Shown in pieces: positions 25,664 to 32,865 of a stretch of 36,828 nucleotides of DNA. The notes below the pieces were generated by a model that made no database searches, was not told where the DNA came from, and worked only from the letters and a program-made list of their open reading frames with translations. Numbering within the stretch: position 1 is the stretch's first letter; the number at the start of each line of letters is the position of its first letter. The position numbers and the translations under genes were made by a program. Source of the stretch: an uncultured Solobacterium sp. (GTDB lineage: Bacteria > Bacillota_I > Bacilli_A > Erysipelotrichales > Erysipelotrichaceae); NCBI GenBank assembly GCA_900543035.1, contig UQPV01000026.1, forward strand, positions 1 to 36,828, written 5' to 3'.

Positions 25664-26332
25664 ATGCGAATGAGAAGACTGCCGTGGGCAGAAGAATATC
25701 TGGATAAGGCCGAGGTCGTCGTCAAGGATCCCGCCGCGATGAAGGGGAGATGGCGCGAGATCGTTCAAGGAGAACGCGTGCACCTGGAGATCGGCTGCGG
25801 AAAGGGCGACTATTGGAACCTGATGGCGCAGAAACAGCCCCAGGACGGCTGGATCGCCGTCGAGAAGAACGTCAGCGTCGCCGGCATTGCCGTGCGGAAG
25901 TTTGACATGATGAACAACGATCTGAACCGGATGCGGTTCATCTGGGGAGACGCCGAAAAGCTGGATGAGTGGTTTGCCGAGGATGAGATCGACATCATCC
26001 ACCTCAACTTTTCCGATCCCTGGCCGAAAAAACGGGCGCATAAGAAGCGGCTGAGCTCACAGAGCTTCATCGCCCGCTATGAGAAGATCCTGAAAAAGGA
26101 TGGCTGCATCCAGATGAAGACAGACAACTCCTCGCTGTTTGAGTATTCTGTGCTGCAGTTTCAGGAGGGCGGATGGAAGCTGAGCGAGTTCAGCGTCGAT
26201 TACCGCAGAGAGGAACATGAGGAAGATGTCATCACCGAGTATGAACAGCGCTTCCTCACGCTGGGACAGCCGATCTACCGCGCTGTCTGGATCAAGAATG
26301 GAGGAGACGAGGATGAAGGATCTGATGAATGA
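25664..26332 (+). CDS. trmB: tRNA (guanine-N7)-methyltransferase TrmB
   Basis: TrmB makes m7G46 in tRNA with S-adenosylmethionine. The 222-residue product starts MRMRRLPWAEEYLDK, like the family N-terminus. The SAM-binding motif is LEIGCGKGDYW and the catalytic and tRNA-binding region LNFSDPWPKKRAHKKRL. AGAGGTG is five bases before ATG 25664; ATG 25670 is also possible. The frame runs back to 25574 inside pepV without support. It overlaps the next gene by 20 bases. Confidence 0.96.
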   Translation: MRMRRLPWAEEYLDKAEVVVKDPAAMKGRWREIVQGERVHLEIGCGKGDYWNLMAQKQPQDGWIAVEKNVSVAGIAVRKFDMMNNDLNRMRFIWGDAEKLDEWFAEDEIDIIHLNFSDPWPKKRAHKKRLSSQSFIARYEKILKKDGCIQMKTDNSSLFEYSVLQFQEGGWKLSEFSVDYRREEHEEDVITEYEQRFLTLGQPIYRAVWIKNGGDEDEGSDE

Positions 26333-26648
26333 GCTGAAGGATGCTGCGCAGCTGGAAGAGATCCGCAGCAGCAAGGAGATCAGCGTGGCGCTGTTCAGCG
26401 CAGCGTGGTGCCCGGACTGCCGGTTCATCGAACCGTTCATGCCAGAGCTGATCCGCAAATACGCACACTATCGCTTTTGGTATATCGACCGCGATCAGTG
26501 GATGCCGCTTTGTGCCGAGCTCGGCGTGATGGGCATCCCCAGCTTCATCGCGTTTCAGGACGGCCATGAGCTGGGACGCTTCGTTTCGAAGAACCGGAAG
26601 ACACAGACGCAGATCGACGATTTTCTTTCATCACTGCAAGAAGGATAA
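26313..26648 (+). CDS. Thioredoxin-like protein (YtpP position)
   Basis: 111 residues with a thioredoxin fold: LFSAAWCPDCRFIEPFMPEL carries a CPDC active site instead of CGPC, and the cis-Pro region is VMGIPSFIAFQDG. Cytoplasmic, no signal peptide. In Bacillus the thioredoxin-like ytpP lies in the same neighbourhood (near trmB and murC), so this is probably its counterpart. CPDC suggests a redox potential different from classical thioredoxin; substrate unknown. GAGGAGACGAGG precedes the ATG, which lies inside trmB. Confidence 0.88.
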   Translation: MKDLMNELKDAAQLEEIRSSKEISVALFSAAWCPDCRFIEPFMPELIRKYAHYRFWYIDRDQWMPLCAELGVMGIPSFIAFQDGHELGRFVSKNRKTQTQIDDFLSSLQEG

Positions 26649-26660
26649 GGAGGAATAGCC

Positions 26661-27356
26661 ATGCTGGAGGGGCTGAAAAGACTCATCTTTAATACCGATA
26701 TCGACGATGTCAGCGAAGAAGGGGAACTGGAGGAGATCCAGCTGCCGAAGAAGGAACCGGAGCCTGAAGCGCCGAAACCGCCAAAGCCTGAACCCCAGCC
26801 TCAGCCGCAGCCGGAGAAAGCGGCAGAAGAGGAGAAACAGGCAGAGCAGGAACAGCCGTTCACCGGCATCGTTGCCGATGATGAGAAAGAGAAGGCCTTG
26901 CGCGCTGAGCGCAAGGCAAGGAACGAACAGCGCATGCAGCGGCAGAAGGAGCTGTATGCGAACGCCAACGCGGAGTTTGAATTCAAGCCGATCCTCTCAC
27001 CGATCTACGGGAACACCGCAGATGATGAGCGCAAGCCGCAGGATGTCCATGACGCTGTCCATCTGCCCAAGGCGAAGACGCGCAGCACGCTGAACACGGT
27101 GCTCTCACCGATGTACGGCGCCGCGCAGCCGCAGAAAAATAGCCGGGAAGCCGAGGCTCAGCCGCGCCATGCCCAGCGCAGCCAGATCAGGGAGGAGCCG
27201 CAGGAGGAAGTGCTTTCCCTGGACGAGATGCTGATGAAGGGCAGACGCGATGAGCGCGAAGAGACCGTGCAGATCTCATTGTTTGGCGAAAGCACGCCGG
27301 TGCGGGCAGAAAAGGAGGACCTGGAAAAGGTCTATCTGACGGATGAAGAAGAATAG
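26661..27356 (+). CDS. Predicted disordered protein with repeated LSP(I/M)YG motif
   Basis: 231 residues, not recognised as a named family. Residues 1-12 (MLEGLKRLIFNT) could form a short amphipathic helix. Residues 15-65 are acidic and Pro/Glu/Gln-rich with PEPQPQPQPE, then comes a basic segment (about 78-98). The motif LSPIYG occurs at 112-117 and LSPMYG at 148-153, each after a short hydrophobic lead-in (FKPI, LNTV). A C-terminal EEVLSLDEMLMKG and QISLFGE follow. There is no transmembrane helix or catalytic motif. AAGGAGGAAT precedes the ATG; murC begins 12 bases after the stop. A membrane-peripheral adaptor in envelope synthesis or division is only a guess from its layout and neighbour. 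Confidence 0.85.
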   Translation: MLEGLKRLIFNTDIDDVSEEGELEEIQLPKKEPEPEAPKPPKPEPQPQPQPEKAAEEEKQAEQEQPFTGIVADDEKEKALRAERKARNEQRMQRQKELYANANAEFEFKPILSPIYGNTADDERKPQDVHDAVHLPKAKTRSTLNTVLSPMYGAAQPQKNSREAEAQPRHAQRSQIREEPQEEVLSLDEMLMKGRRDEREETVQISLFGESTPVRAEKEDLEKVYLTDEEE

Positions 27357-27368
27357 GAAGTGACGCGC

Positions 27369-28673
27369 ATGCATTATCATTTCATCGGGATCAAGGGATC
27401 TGGTATGGCCTCGCTTGCGGAGATCGTGGCAGACCGCGGAGATGAAGTCAGCGGTTCCGATATCGAAAAATATATCTTTACGCAAAAGCCGCTGGAGGAA
27501 CGCGGGATCCCCATCTATCCCTTCAGCGCAGATAACATTCATGAAGGCGACACGGTCATCATCGGCCTCGCCTTCGATGAGAGCAACCCGGAGGTATACA
27601 AGGCCCTGCACACGCCGGGCGTGAAGCATTACTGGTATAATGAGTTCCTCGGGGAGCTGCTCACGCATTACCGTTCGATCTCCGTGGCAGGCACGCATGG
27701 GAAGACCACGACGACCGGCATGCTCGCCCATGTGCTCGAACACATGGCGCCGACCGGGTTTCTGATCGGTGACGGCCATGGCGAGATGCCGGCTGGCGCG
27801 CAGAATTTCGTGCTGGAATCATGCGAGTATCAGCGCCATTTCCTCGCTTATCGCCCGGATTATGCCATCATCACCAACATCGAGCTTGACCATGTGGATT
27901 ATTACCAGGGCATCGAGGATTATTGTTCGGCCTTCAGCGCGTTTGCGCGTCAGGTCAAGAAGGGCATCGTCTATTTCGGCGACGATCCATATCTGCCTTC
28001 GCTGGACTATCCCGTTCCTGCACTGTCTTATGGCTTGGGCGAACAAAACGATGTGCGGGCCGTCAATGTGGAGCAGGGAGAGCATGGCATGCGCTTCGAC
28101 ATCCTGTACAAGGGAAAGCCGTTTGGCCATTTTGAGCTTCCCTTCGTCGGCATGCCGATGTTGTGGGACAGCATCGGTGTCATCGCGCTGGGCATCATGC
28201 TCGGCGCTGACGCCGCGCTGCTTCAGCAGGGCATCGCCAGCTTCCCGGGCGTAAAACGCAGGTTTATCCTGGAGGAAAACGGTGATAATGTGTATATCGA
28301 CGATTATGCGCATCATCCTACCGCTGTCCGTTATCTGATCGAGGCAGCGCGGATCCGCTGTCCGCACCGCCGGATCATCGCCATCTTCAAGCCTGACCGC
28401 TATTCGCGGATCGCGTATTTCCTCGACGATTTCGCGCATGCGCTGAATGAGGCGGACGAGGTGTTCCTGTGTGATTTTCCAGCGAACGCCAAAAAGGAAG
28501 ACGGCGTGGATGTGTGCATCCAGGATCTGGCAGCGCGCTGCAAGAACGCGGTCGTCATCGCTGAGGATGACGAGGCTGCCCGTACCCTCGCTGAGCGCGG
28601 ACCGGCAGTCTATGTGTTCATGAGCAGCAAGGATATCTATAAGCTGAAGAATCGTCTGAAAAATTTTCAATAA
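27369..28673 (+). CDS. murC: UDP-N-acetylmuramate-L-alanine ligase MurC
   Basis: MurC adds the first L-alanine of the peptidoglycan stem peptide in the cytoplasm. The 434-residue product starts MHYHFIGIKGSGMASLAEI (UDP-binding domain). The ATP-binding loop is VAGTHGKTTTTGML, the central domain has TNIELDHVDYY, and the C-terminal domain has VYIDDYAHHPTAVRYLI. ATG 27369 has AGGAAG about eight bases upstream; GTG 27360 is an in-frame alternative. The following ytxG-like gene has its own promoter. Confidence 0.96.
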   Translation: MHYHFIGIKGSGMASLAEIVADRGDEVSGSDIEKYIFTQKPLEERGIPIYPFSADNIHEGDTVIIGLAFDESNPEVYKALHTPGVKHYWYNEFLGELLTHYRSISVAGTHGKTTTTGMLAHVLEHMAPTGFLIGDGHGEMPAGAQNFVLESCEYQRHFLAYRPDYAIITNIELDHVDYYQGIEDYCSAFSAFARQVKKGIVYFGDDPYLPSLDYPVPALSYGLGEQNDVRAVNVEQGEHGMRFDILYKGKPFGHFELPFVGMPMLWDSIGVIALGIMLGADAALLQQGIASFPGVKRRFILEENGDNVYIDDYAHHPTAVRYLIEAARIRCPHRRIIAIFKPDRYSRIAYFLDDFAHALNEADEVFLCDFPANAKKEDGVDVCIQDLAARCKNAVVIAEDDEAARTLAERGPAVYVFMSSKDIYKLKNRLKNFQ

Positions 28674-28676
28674 ACA

Positions 28677-28705
28677 TTGTATCCGCTTTCAAGGTGTGCT
28701 AGAAT
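28677..28705 (+). promoter_or_regulatory. Promoter of the ytxG-ytxH-ccpA-like group
   Basis: TTGTAT (28677-28682), 17 bases, TAGAAT (28700-28705) with TGC as an extended -10. It begins directly after the murC stop codon. Confidence 0.75.
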
Positions 28706-28728
28706 GAGATAGGAATTGAGGTGTTAGT

Positions 28729-29097
28729 ATGACATTGGACAGTTTTGTGGCATTGCTGAGCGACACGGCATGGAAGCTCGTTCCTGTTGCTGTGGTCATC
28801 CTGCTGATCTATCTGATCGTGTTCGTCCATCGTCTGCTCGGTGTGCTGAAGAACGTGAATGGCACGCTGAAGACCGTGGATGAAGATCTGCAGAAGCTGG
28901 AGAAGCCGCTGCAGACCGTCAATGAGCTGAGCGAAACGGTGGATCTCGTGCATGAGGCCAGCCGCAATGCAGTGCGTTCCGCGCTGGTGACGATCATCGA
29001 AAATGCCTCATCCATCAAGGACTGGATCTTTGCCAAGAAGAACGAGGGACCGAATGAGGATGCAGCGGTCCAGGAGGCCGGACATGAACAGGCGTGA
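28729..29097 (+). CDS. ytxG: DUF948 / YtxG-like membrane protein
   Basis: 122 residues: a membrane span (about 17-35, LVPVAVVILLIYLIVFV) near the N-terminus, followed by a long heptad-like helix (LKNVNGTLKTVDEDLQKLEK, then LQTVNELSETVDLV). This is the plan of DUF948/YtxG proteins, which lie between murC and ccpA in Bacillus as here. Function not established; an envelope or stress-related scaffold is usual speculation. GAGGTG precedes the ATG; overlaps the next gene by 14 bases. Confidence 0.82.
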   Translation: MTLDSFVALLSDTAWKLVPVAVVILLIYLIVFVHRLLGVLKNVNGTLKTVDEDLQKLEKPLQTVNELSETVDLVHEASRNAVRSALVTIIENASSIKDWIFAKKNEGPNEDAAVQEAGHEQA

Positions 29098-29503
29098 TTT
29101 CCATATGCCGCCGGCAGACGCTGTACGCGAGCGCATCCATCCTGAACAGCAAGGCGGCAGGATACGGGAGATCTTGGAAGAGACCGTGGAAGGCTGCGAG
29201 CGAGTCGCAGGCGCTGTACGAGACAAGGCAGAGCAGATCGGCGAGCACGAGCAGGTGCGCAGGACGCTGGAGAGCGGGAAGGTCTTCCTGAATGAAAGCG
29301 GCAAGCTGATCTCACAGGGCCTGCAGAGCGGAACAGAGAAAATGATGGAAAACGAGAAGATCGCTTCCGTCGTGAACAAGGCCGGTGAGAAGCTCGACTC
29401 GATCAGGGAAGATGAAAGAGTGCAGGAAGGCATGGATAAGCTCAGGGATACGGTTGGGAAGACCGCTGAGCGCATCCAGCGCTTCTTCAATAAAAAAAGG
29501 TGA
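29084..29503 (+). CDS. YtxH-like amphipathic helical protein
   Basis: 139 residues, highly charged, with no membrane span. From about residue 28 it is almost entirely predicted helix with 11- to 13-residue periodicity (VEGCERVAGAVRDKAEQIGE, VFLNESGKLISQGLQSG, VNKAGEKLDSIREDERVQEG, LRDTVGKTAERIQRFF), like the YtxH/apolipoprotein-type stress proteins that follow ytxG in Bacillus. Unlike typical YtxH it lacks the Gly-rich N-terminal hydrophobic segment. AGGAGG six bases before ATG 29084 sets the start, inside the preceding gene. Assignment is by position and composition. Confidence 0.8.
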   Translation: MNRRDFHMPPADAVRERIHPEQQGGRIREILEETVEGCERVAGAVRDKAEQIGEHEQVRRTLESGKVFLNESGKLISQGLQSGTEKMMENEKIASVVNKAGEKLDSIREDERVQEGMDKLRDTVGKTAERIQRFFNKKR

Positions 29504-29520
29504 AAGAAGGGAGCAAAAGT

Positions 29521-30519
29521 ATGAAGCGTATCACGATTTATGATGTCGCTAAAGAAGCGGATGTTTCGCTGGCGACCGTTTCCAGAGTCATTAACGGATC
29601 AGAAGTGGTGAGAGAAGATACCCGCATCAAGGTGCAGGAAGCCATCGAAAAGCTCGGGTATAAGCCTAATGCGATCGCACAGGGACTGGCCCTGCAGAAG
29701 ACGACGACGATTGCGATCGTCATGCCGGCTGCCAGCTTCTTCTACACCGGGCAGATCATCAACGGTCTGCTGGACACGGCAAAGATCTACAAATACAATA
29801 TCATGCTCCACTCCACATCTGCCGGCATCAGCGAGATGACCGATGTCATCGAGAACATCATCAAATCGCATGCGGATGGAGTGGTGATCTTCAACGACAA
29901 GCTCAACAGCGAGGAGCTCAACACGCTCAATCATTACAATGTGCCGATCGTCGTCATCGGAAATAAGATGTCCGGAGAGGCCATCGGTTCGGTCTACATC
30001 GATTACGCGACGCTCGCTTATGAGTTTGCGTGCGACTATATCAAGGCGGGAAAGACCGATATCTCCCTGGTGGAGGACAGACAGAACCCATCCATGATCA
30101 ATCAGATCCGCAGCGGCCTGGAGCGCGCCTTCAGCGAAAACGGCATGGAGTTCACCAAGTTCGTGCGCATTCCGAAGGAATACCGCTCATCTTATCTGTT
30201 CCTGACCGATTACTATAAGACGCATAAGCCGGCGCAGGTGATCCTGACTTACCGTGACTCACAGGCGATCGCCGTGCTCAACGCGTCAAAGGAAGCAGGA
30301 TTCAGCGTGCCGGATGACGCCGAGCTCATCTGTGTGCTGGACAGCAAATACAATGCCATGCAGCGTCCGCAGATCTCAGCGTTCAAGATCCCGGACTATG
30401 ATATGGGCGCGATGTCGATGCGCCTGCTGACCAAGATGCTTCACGATGAGGATGAGATCCTCAACAAGGAGCTTGAGCTCAGCTATGTCTATATCCCGCG
30501 TCAGACCACGCGCAGCTAA
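29521..30519 (+). CDS. ccpA: LacI-family regulator, probably CcpA
   Basis: 332 residues. The N-terminal LacI HTH is ITIYDVAKEADVSLATVSRV with the hinge helix KLGYKPNAIAQGLALQKT. A periplasmic-binding-protein-like sensor domain follows (from about 60). Location after ytxG/ytxH is that of ccpA in Bacillus, where the protein with HPr-Ser-P mediates carbon catabolite control at cre sites. The HTH and location fit CcpA, but the sensor region diverges noticeably, for example VLDSKYNAMQRPQISAFKIP in place of the usual RP-x-LTT-x-x-QP, so HPr binding should not be assumed. AAGGGAG lies seven bases before ATG 29521. Terminator downstream. Confidence 0.8.
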   Translation: MKRITIYDVAKEADVSLATVSRVINGSEVVREDTRIKVQEAIEKLGYKPNAIAQGLALQKTTTIAIVMPAASFFYTGQIINGLLDTAKIYKYNIMLHSTSAGISEMTDVIENIIKSHADGVVIFNDKLNSEELNTLNHYNVPIVVIGNKMSGEAIGSVYIDYATLAYEFACDYIKAGKTDISLVEDRQNPSMINQIRSGLERAFSENGMEFTKFVRIPKEYRSSYLFLTDYYKTHKPAQVILTYRDSQAIAVLNASKEAGFSVPDDAELICVLDSKYNAMQRPQISAFKIPDYDMGAMSMRLLTKMLHDEDEILNKELELSYVYIPRQTTRS

Positions 30520-30539
30520 GCGGCAGCAGCCGCTTTTTT
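30518..30539 (+). terminator. Intrinsic terminator after the ccpA-like gene
   Basis: AAGCGGC (30518-30524), loop AGCA, GCCGCTT (30529-30535), then Ts to 30539. Confidence 0.92.
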
Positions 30540-30565
30540 GCTTGTTTTGGCCGGATGAAAAAATA

Positions 30566-30594
30566 TTGAAGAGCGAAATGGTTTATGCTATACT
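30566..30594 (+). promoter_or_regulatory. yebC promoter
   Basis: TTGAAG (30566-30571), 17 bases, TATACT (30589-30594) with TGC as an extended -10. Confidence 0.82.
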
Positions 30595-30620
30595 GTTAAA
30601 GAATTTACGAGGTGAAAAAA

Positions 30621-31349
30621 ATGGGAAGACATTTTGAAGTGCGTGCTGCAGCCATGCAGAAGACCGCCAATCAGAAGGCGAAGATCTATTCACGCTACAG
30701 CAAGGAGATCCTGGTGGCAGCCAAGAACGGTGAACCAGATCCGGACATGAACCAGACGCTGAAGAAGGTCATCGAGCGCGCTAAGGCCAACAACGTGCCG
30801 GCTGACGTCATCAAGCGCGCGATCGAAAAAGCGAAGAGCAATGATACAGAGAGCTATTCCTCTGCACGCTATGAAGGATTTGGCTCTGGCGGAGGATCCA
30901 CGGTCATCATCGACTGTCTGACCGACAATCCCAACCGTACCATCGCTAACCTGCGTGCATGCTTCAACAAATCGCATGCCAAGCTGGGCGTAGGCGGATC
31001 GGTATCCTTCAATTATGAGCACCTTGGCCTGATCGTCATCGACTATGATGATGAAGAGGCGATGATGGATGCGCTGATCATGGCAGAGGTCGACCTGAAG
31101 GACATCGAGGTCGAAGACGGCGTCATGACGATCACTGTCGAACCTTCTGATCTGTCCAAGACAAAGGAAGCTGTCGAACAGCTGATCCCGGATGTGGAAT
31201 TCAAGGTCATGGAAGACACGATGCTGCCCAATGATTATGTCGAACTGGAAGGAGAGGATCTGGAGCTGTTCAAGCGCCTGGTCACGCTGCTCGATGACGT
31301 CGACGATGTGCAGAACGTCTACCACAATGTCAAGAATATCAACGCATAG
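30621..31349 (+). CDS. yebC: YebC/PmpR family protein (TACO1 family)
   Basis: 242 residues. The family core is visible in AKIYSRYSKEILVAAKNGEP, NNVPADVIKRAIEKAKSND, YEGFGSGGGSTVIIDCLTDN and GVGGSVSFNYEHLGLI. The family was described as DNA-binding regulators; recent work links some members to easing ribosome stalling at proline-rich stretches. Its start MGRHFEVRAAAMQKTANQKA differs from the common MAGHSKW, like the YeeN-type subgroup (MGRxW). GAGGTG precedes ATG 30621 (GTG 30612 lies within the binding site). Own promoter and terminator, so monocistronic. Confidence 0.94.
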   Translation: MGRHFEVRAAAMQKTANQKAKIYSRYSKEILVAAKNGEPDPDMNQTLKKVIERAKANNVPADVIKRAIEKAKSNDTESYSSARYEGFGSGGGSTVIIDCLTDNPNRTIANLRACFNKSHAKLGVGGSVSFNYEHLGLIVIDYDDEEAMMDALIMAEVDLKDIEVEDGVMTITVEPSDLSKTKEAVEQLIPDVEFKVMEDTMLPNDYVELEGEDLELFKRLVTLLDDVDDVQNVYHNVKNINA

Positions 31350-31353
31350 CGAT

Positions 31354-31377
31354 GGCTCCCGAAAGGGGCCTTTTTTT
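31354..31377 (+). terminator. Intrinsic terminator after yebC
   Basis: GGCTCC (31354-31359) pairs with GGGGCC (31365-31370), loop around CGAAA, then seven Ts. Confidence 0.92.
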
Positions 31378-31401
31378 CCGCTTTTCGCGCAAGGCGTAAT
31401 G

Positions 31402-31410
31402 TGGTAAGAT
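31402..31410 (+). promoter_or_regulatory. Promoter of the carboxypeptidase gene, extended -10
   Basis: TGG then TAAGAT (31405-31410). The -35 region is poor. Confidence 0.5.
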
Positions 31411-31426
31411 AAAAGAAGGTGATCAT

Positions 31427-32605
31427 ATGAAGAAAATAATCATTACCGCAGCGGCCGTCCTCATCGCGGCTGGCTGCGTCGTTGCGCTGTGGATGAGCAT
31501 GCGGCCGACCGTGACCTTCTTGGTCAACGGGAAAGAAGCGGACCTGCATTGCAGCATCGATGTGGAATACGAAAACGGCATGCGCATGCAGGATCTCGCT
31601 GAACAGATCAGCGTCCGCGCAGAATGGGACGGGGAAGATGTCAGTGAGGATCTCGAGGCAGAGCAGCCGAACGAAGAGATGGTCGATCTGGGAATCTATA
31701 CGTTCACGTATCATCTGCAGGCGGCAGAGACCACGCTGCAGGTGGATGTGCATGTCGTGGATACCCAGGCGCCCTGGCTGCAGGCAGACCCCGTATACCA
31801 TACGCGCACAGGCGAGCCGTTTGACCAGAGTCAGCTGAACGTGCAGGTCTATGACAATTATGATGTCAGCGTGCTTGACTCGTTGACGATGGATCCGGTG
31901 GACACCGCAGCTGCCGGCACGAAGCAGAGCACGGTGCGGATCAAGGACAGTTCCGGCAATGAGACGACCTGTGAGATCACGGTGGAAGTCAGCGACGATG
32001 CAGAACCGGCTTCCACAGGCACACAGTTCTTCCTTCAGCAGCGGCCGGATGATATCACGCTGATCCTCAATGCGCAGCATCGTCTGCCGCAGGGATGGGA
32101 GCCGGACGATCTGACGGCGATCGATGACTCCGCAGACAGCGGATATGTGCTTAGAGAGGAAGCGGCAGCGGCCTGGAACGAATTGTTTTCTGCAGCACAG
32201 GAGGACGGCATCGCAATCAATGTGGTGAGCTCGTTTCGGACCGAAGAATATCAGCGTACGCTGTTTGAAGGATATCTGGCTGTAGATCCAGATGCTGCCT
32301 CATACAGCGCTTATCCGCGAACGAGTGAGCATGAGCTAGGGCTGACCGTGGACATCAGCTACGATGCTCAGCTGCATGACGACCTGCAGAACTCTTCGCT
32401 GGGCGAATGGATGGCGGAAAACGGCTGGCGTTATGGCTGGATCGTGCGCTATCCGCAAGGCAAGGAAGAGCTGACCGGATACATCTATGAACCATGGCAT
32501 TACCGCTATGTCGGCACTGCGCTGGCCGCTGAGCTGCATGAACAGGATCTTTGCCTGGAAGAATACTACGCACAAAGACGCAGCACGGCCGTGGAAAAAG
32601 ATTGA
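31427..32605 (+). CDS. VanY-type D-alanyl-D-alanine carboxypeptidase with Ig-like stalk
   Basis: 392 residues. An N-terminal membrane anchor or signal (about 3-24, IIITAAAVLIAAGCVVALWM) is followed by two bacterial Ig-like/Big-type stalk domains (about 28-110 and 112-192; VDTQAPWLQADP starts the second). The C-terminal M15 peptidase (about 200-370) has VVSSFRTEEYQRTLFEGYL, TSEHELGLTVDIS (zinc His and Asp) and YIYEPWHYRYVG (catalytic Glu, zinc His). It should trim terminal D-Ala from peptidoglycan stems outside the cell. The Cys in AAGCVV might suggest a lipobox, but a plain anchor is as likely. Its presence does not imply vancomycin resistance; no vanHAX genes are seen. Confidence 0.9.
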   Translation: MKKIIITAAAVLIAAGCVVALWMSMRPTVTFLVNGKEADLHCSIDVEYENGMRMQDLAEQISVRAEWDGEDVSEDLEAEQPNEEMVDLGIYTFTYHLQAAETTLQVDVHVVDTQAPWLQADPVYHTRTGEPFDQSQLNVQVYDNYDVSVLDSLTMDPVDTAAAGTKQSTVRIKDSSGNETTCEITVEVSDDAEPASTGTQFFLQQRPDDITLILNAQHRLPQGWEPDDLTAIDDSADSGYVLREEAAAAWNELFSAAQEDGIAINVVSSFRTEEYQRTLFEGYLAVDPDAASYSAYPRTSEHELGLTVDISYDAQLHDDLQNSSLGEWMAENGWRYGWIVRYPQGKEELTGYIYEPWHYRYVGTALAAELHEQDLCLEEYYAQRRSTAVEKD

Positions 32606-32630
32606 CAAACCGCGGCTATGCGGATAAACT
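32602..32630 (+). promoter_or_regulatory. hisS-aspS promoter
   Basis: Perfect TTGACA (32602-32607), 17 bases, TAAACT (32625-32630). The -35 overlaps the stop codon of the preceding gene. Confidence 0.82.
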
Positions 32631-32636
32631 ATACAT

Positions 32637-32846
32637 GTATCCGATGAAGAAGCAAGACTGATCGCTGGGAGCGCAGAGAGAAGCGGGTTGCTGAGACGCT
32701 TTGTCCCATGGTCAGGGTGACACTTTGGAGGAATCATCAGGAAATGGATGATCGTGTTTTTCGCGTTATGAAAAAAGAGGGCATGCATATTGCATGAACT
32801 AAGGTGGCACCGCGTTACAGACGTCCTTAGACAGGGCGTTTTTTTA
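32637..32846 (+). promoter_or_regulatory. T-box leader of hisS-aspS, specifier GACAC (Asp/His)
   Basis: The T-box core AACTAAGGTGGCACCGCG lies at 32797-32814. The terminator is ACGTCC (32821-32826) with GGGCGT (32834-32839) and a run of Ts. Stem I shows the AGAGAGAAGCGGGTTGCTGAG pattern in two short pieces near 32675-32695. The specifier loop reads GACAC (32719-32723) before TTTGGAG, so GAC (Asp) and CAC (His) overlap. The acceptor-pairing bulge is TGGC (32805-32808), which matches GCCA (discriminator G, as in tRNA-Asp) rather than CCCA of tRNA-His. The register matches the alaS leader if the codon is GAC. I therefore read it as mainly tRNA-Asp sensing. Confidence 0.9.
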
Positions 32847-32865
32847 TGGTCAAAAGGAGGATTCT

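Noticed and set aside
31427..32605. Vancomycin-resistance VanY
   Set aside because: The peptidase is of that family, but no other van genes or two-component system are nearby; a housekeeping D,D-carboxypeptidase is simpler.
32790..32865. Short open frame through the hisS T-box core and terminator into hisS
   Set aside because: It runs through conserved T-box structure and has no binding site; a shadow of the RNA element.
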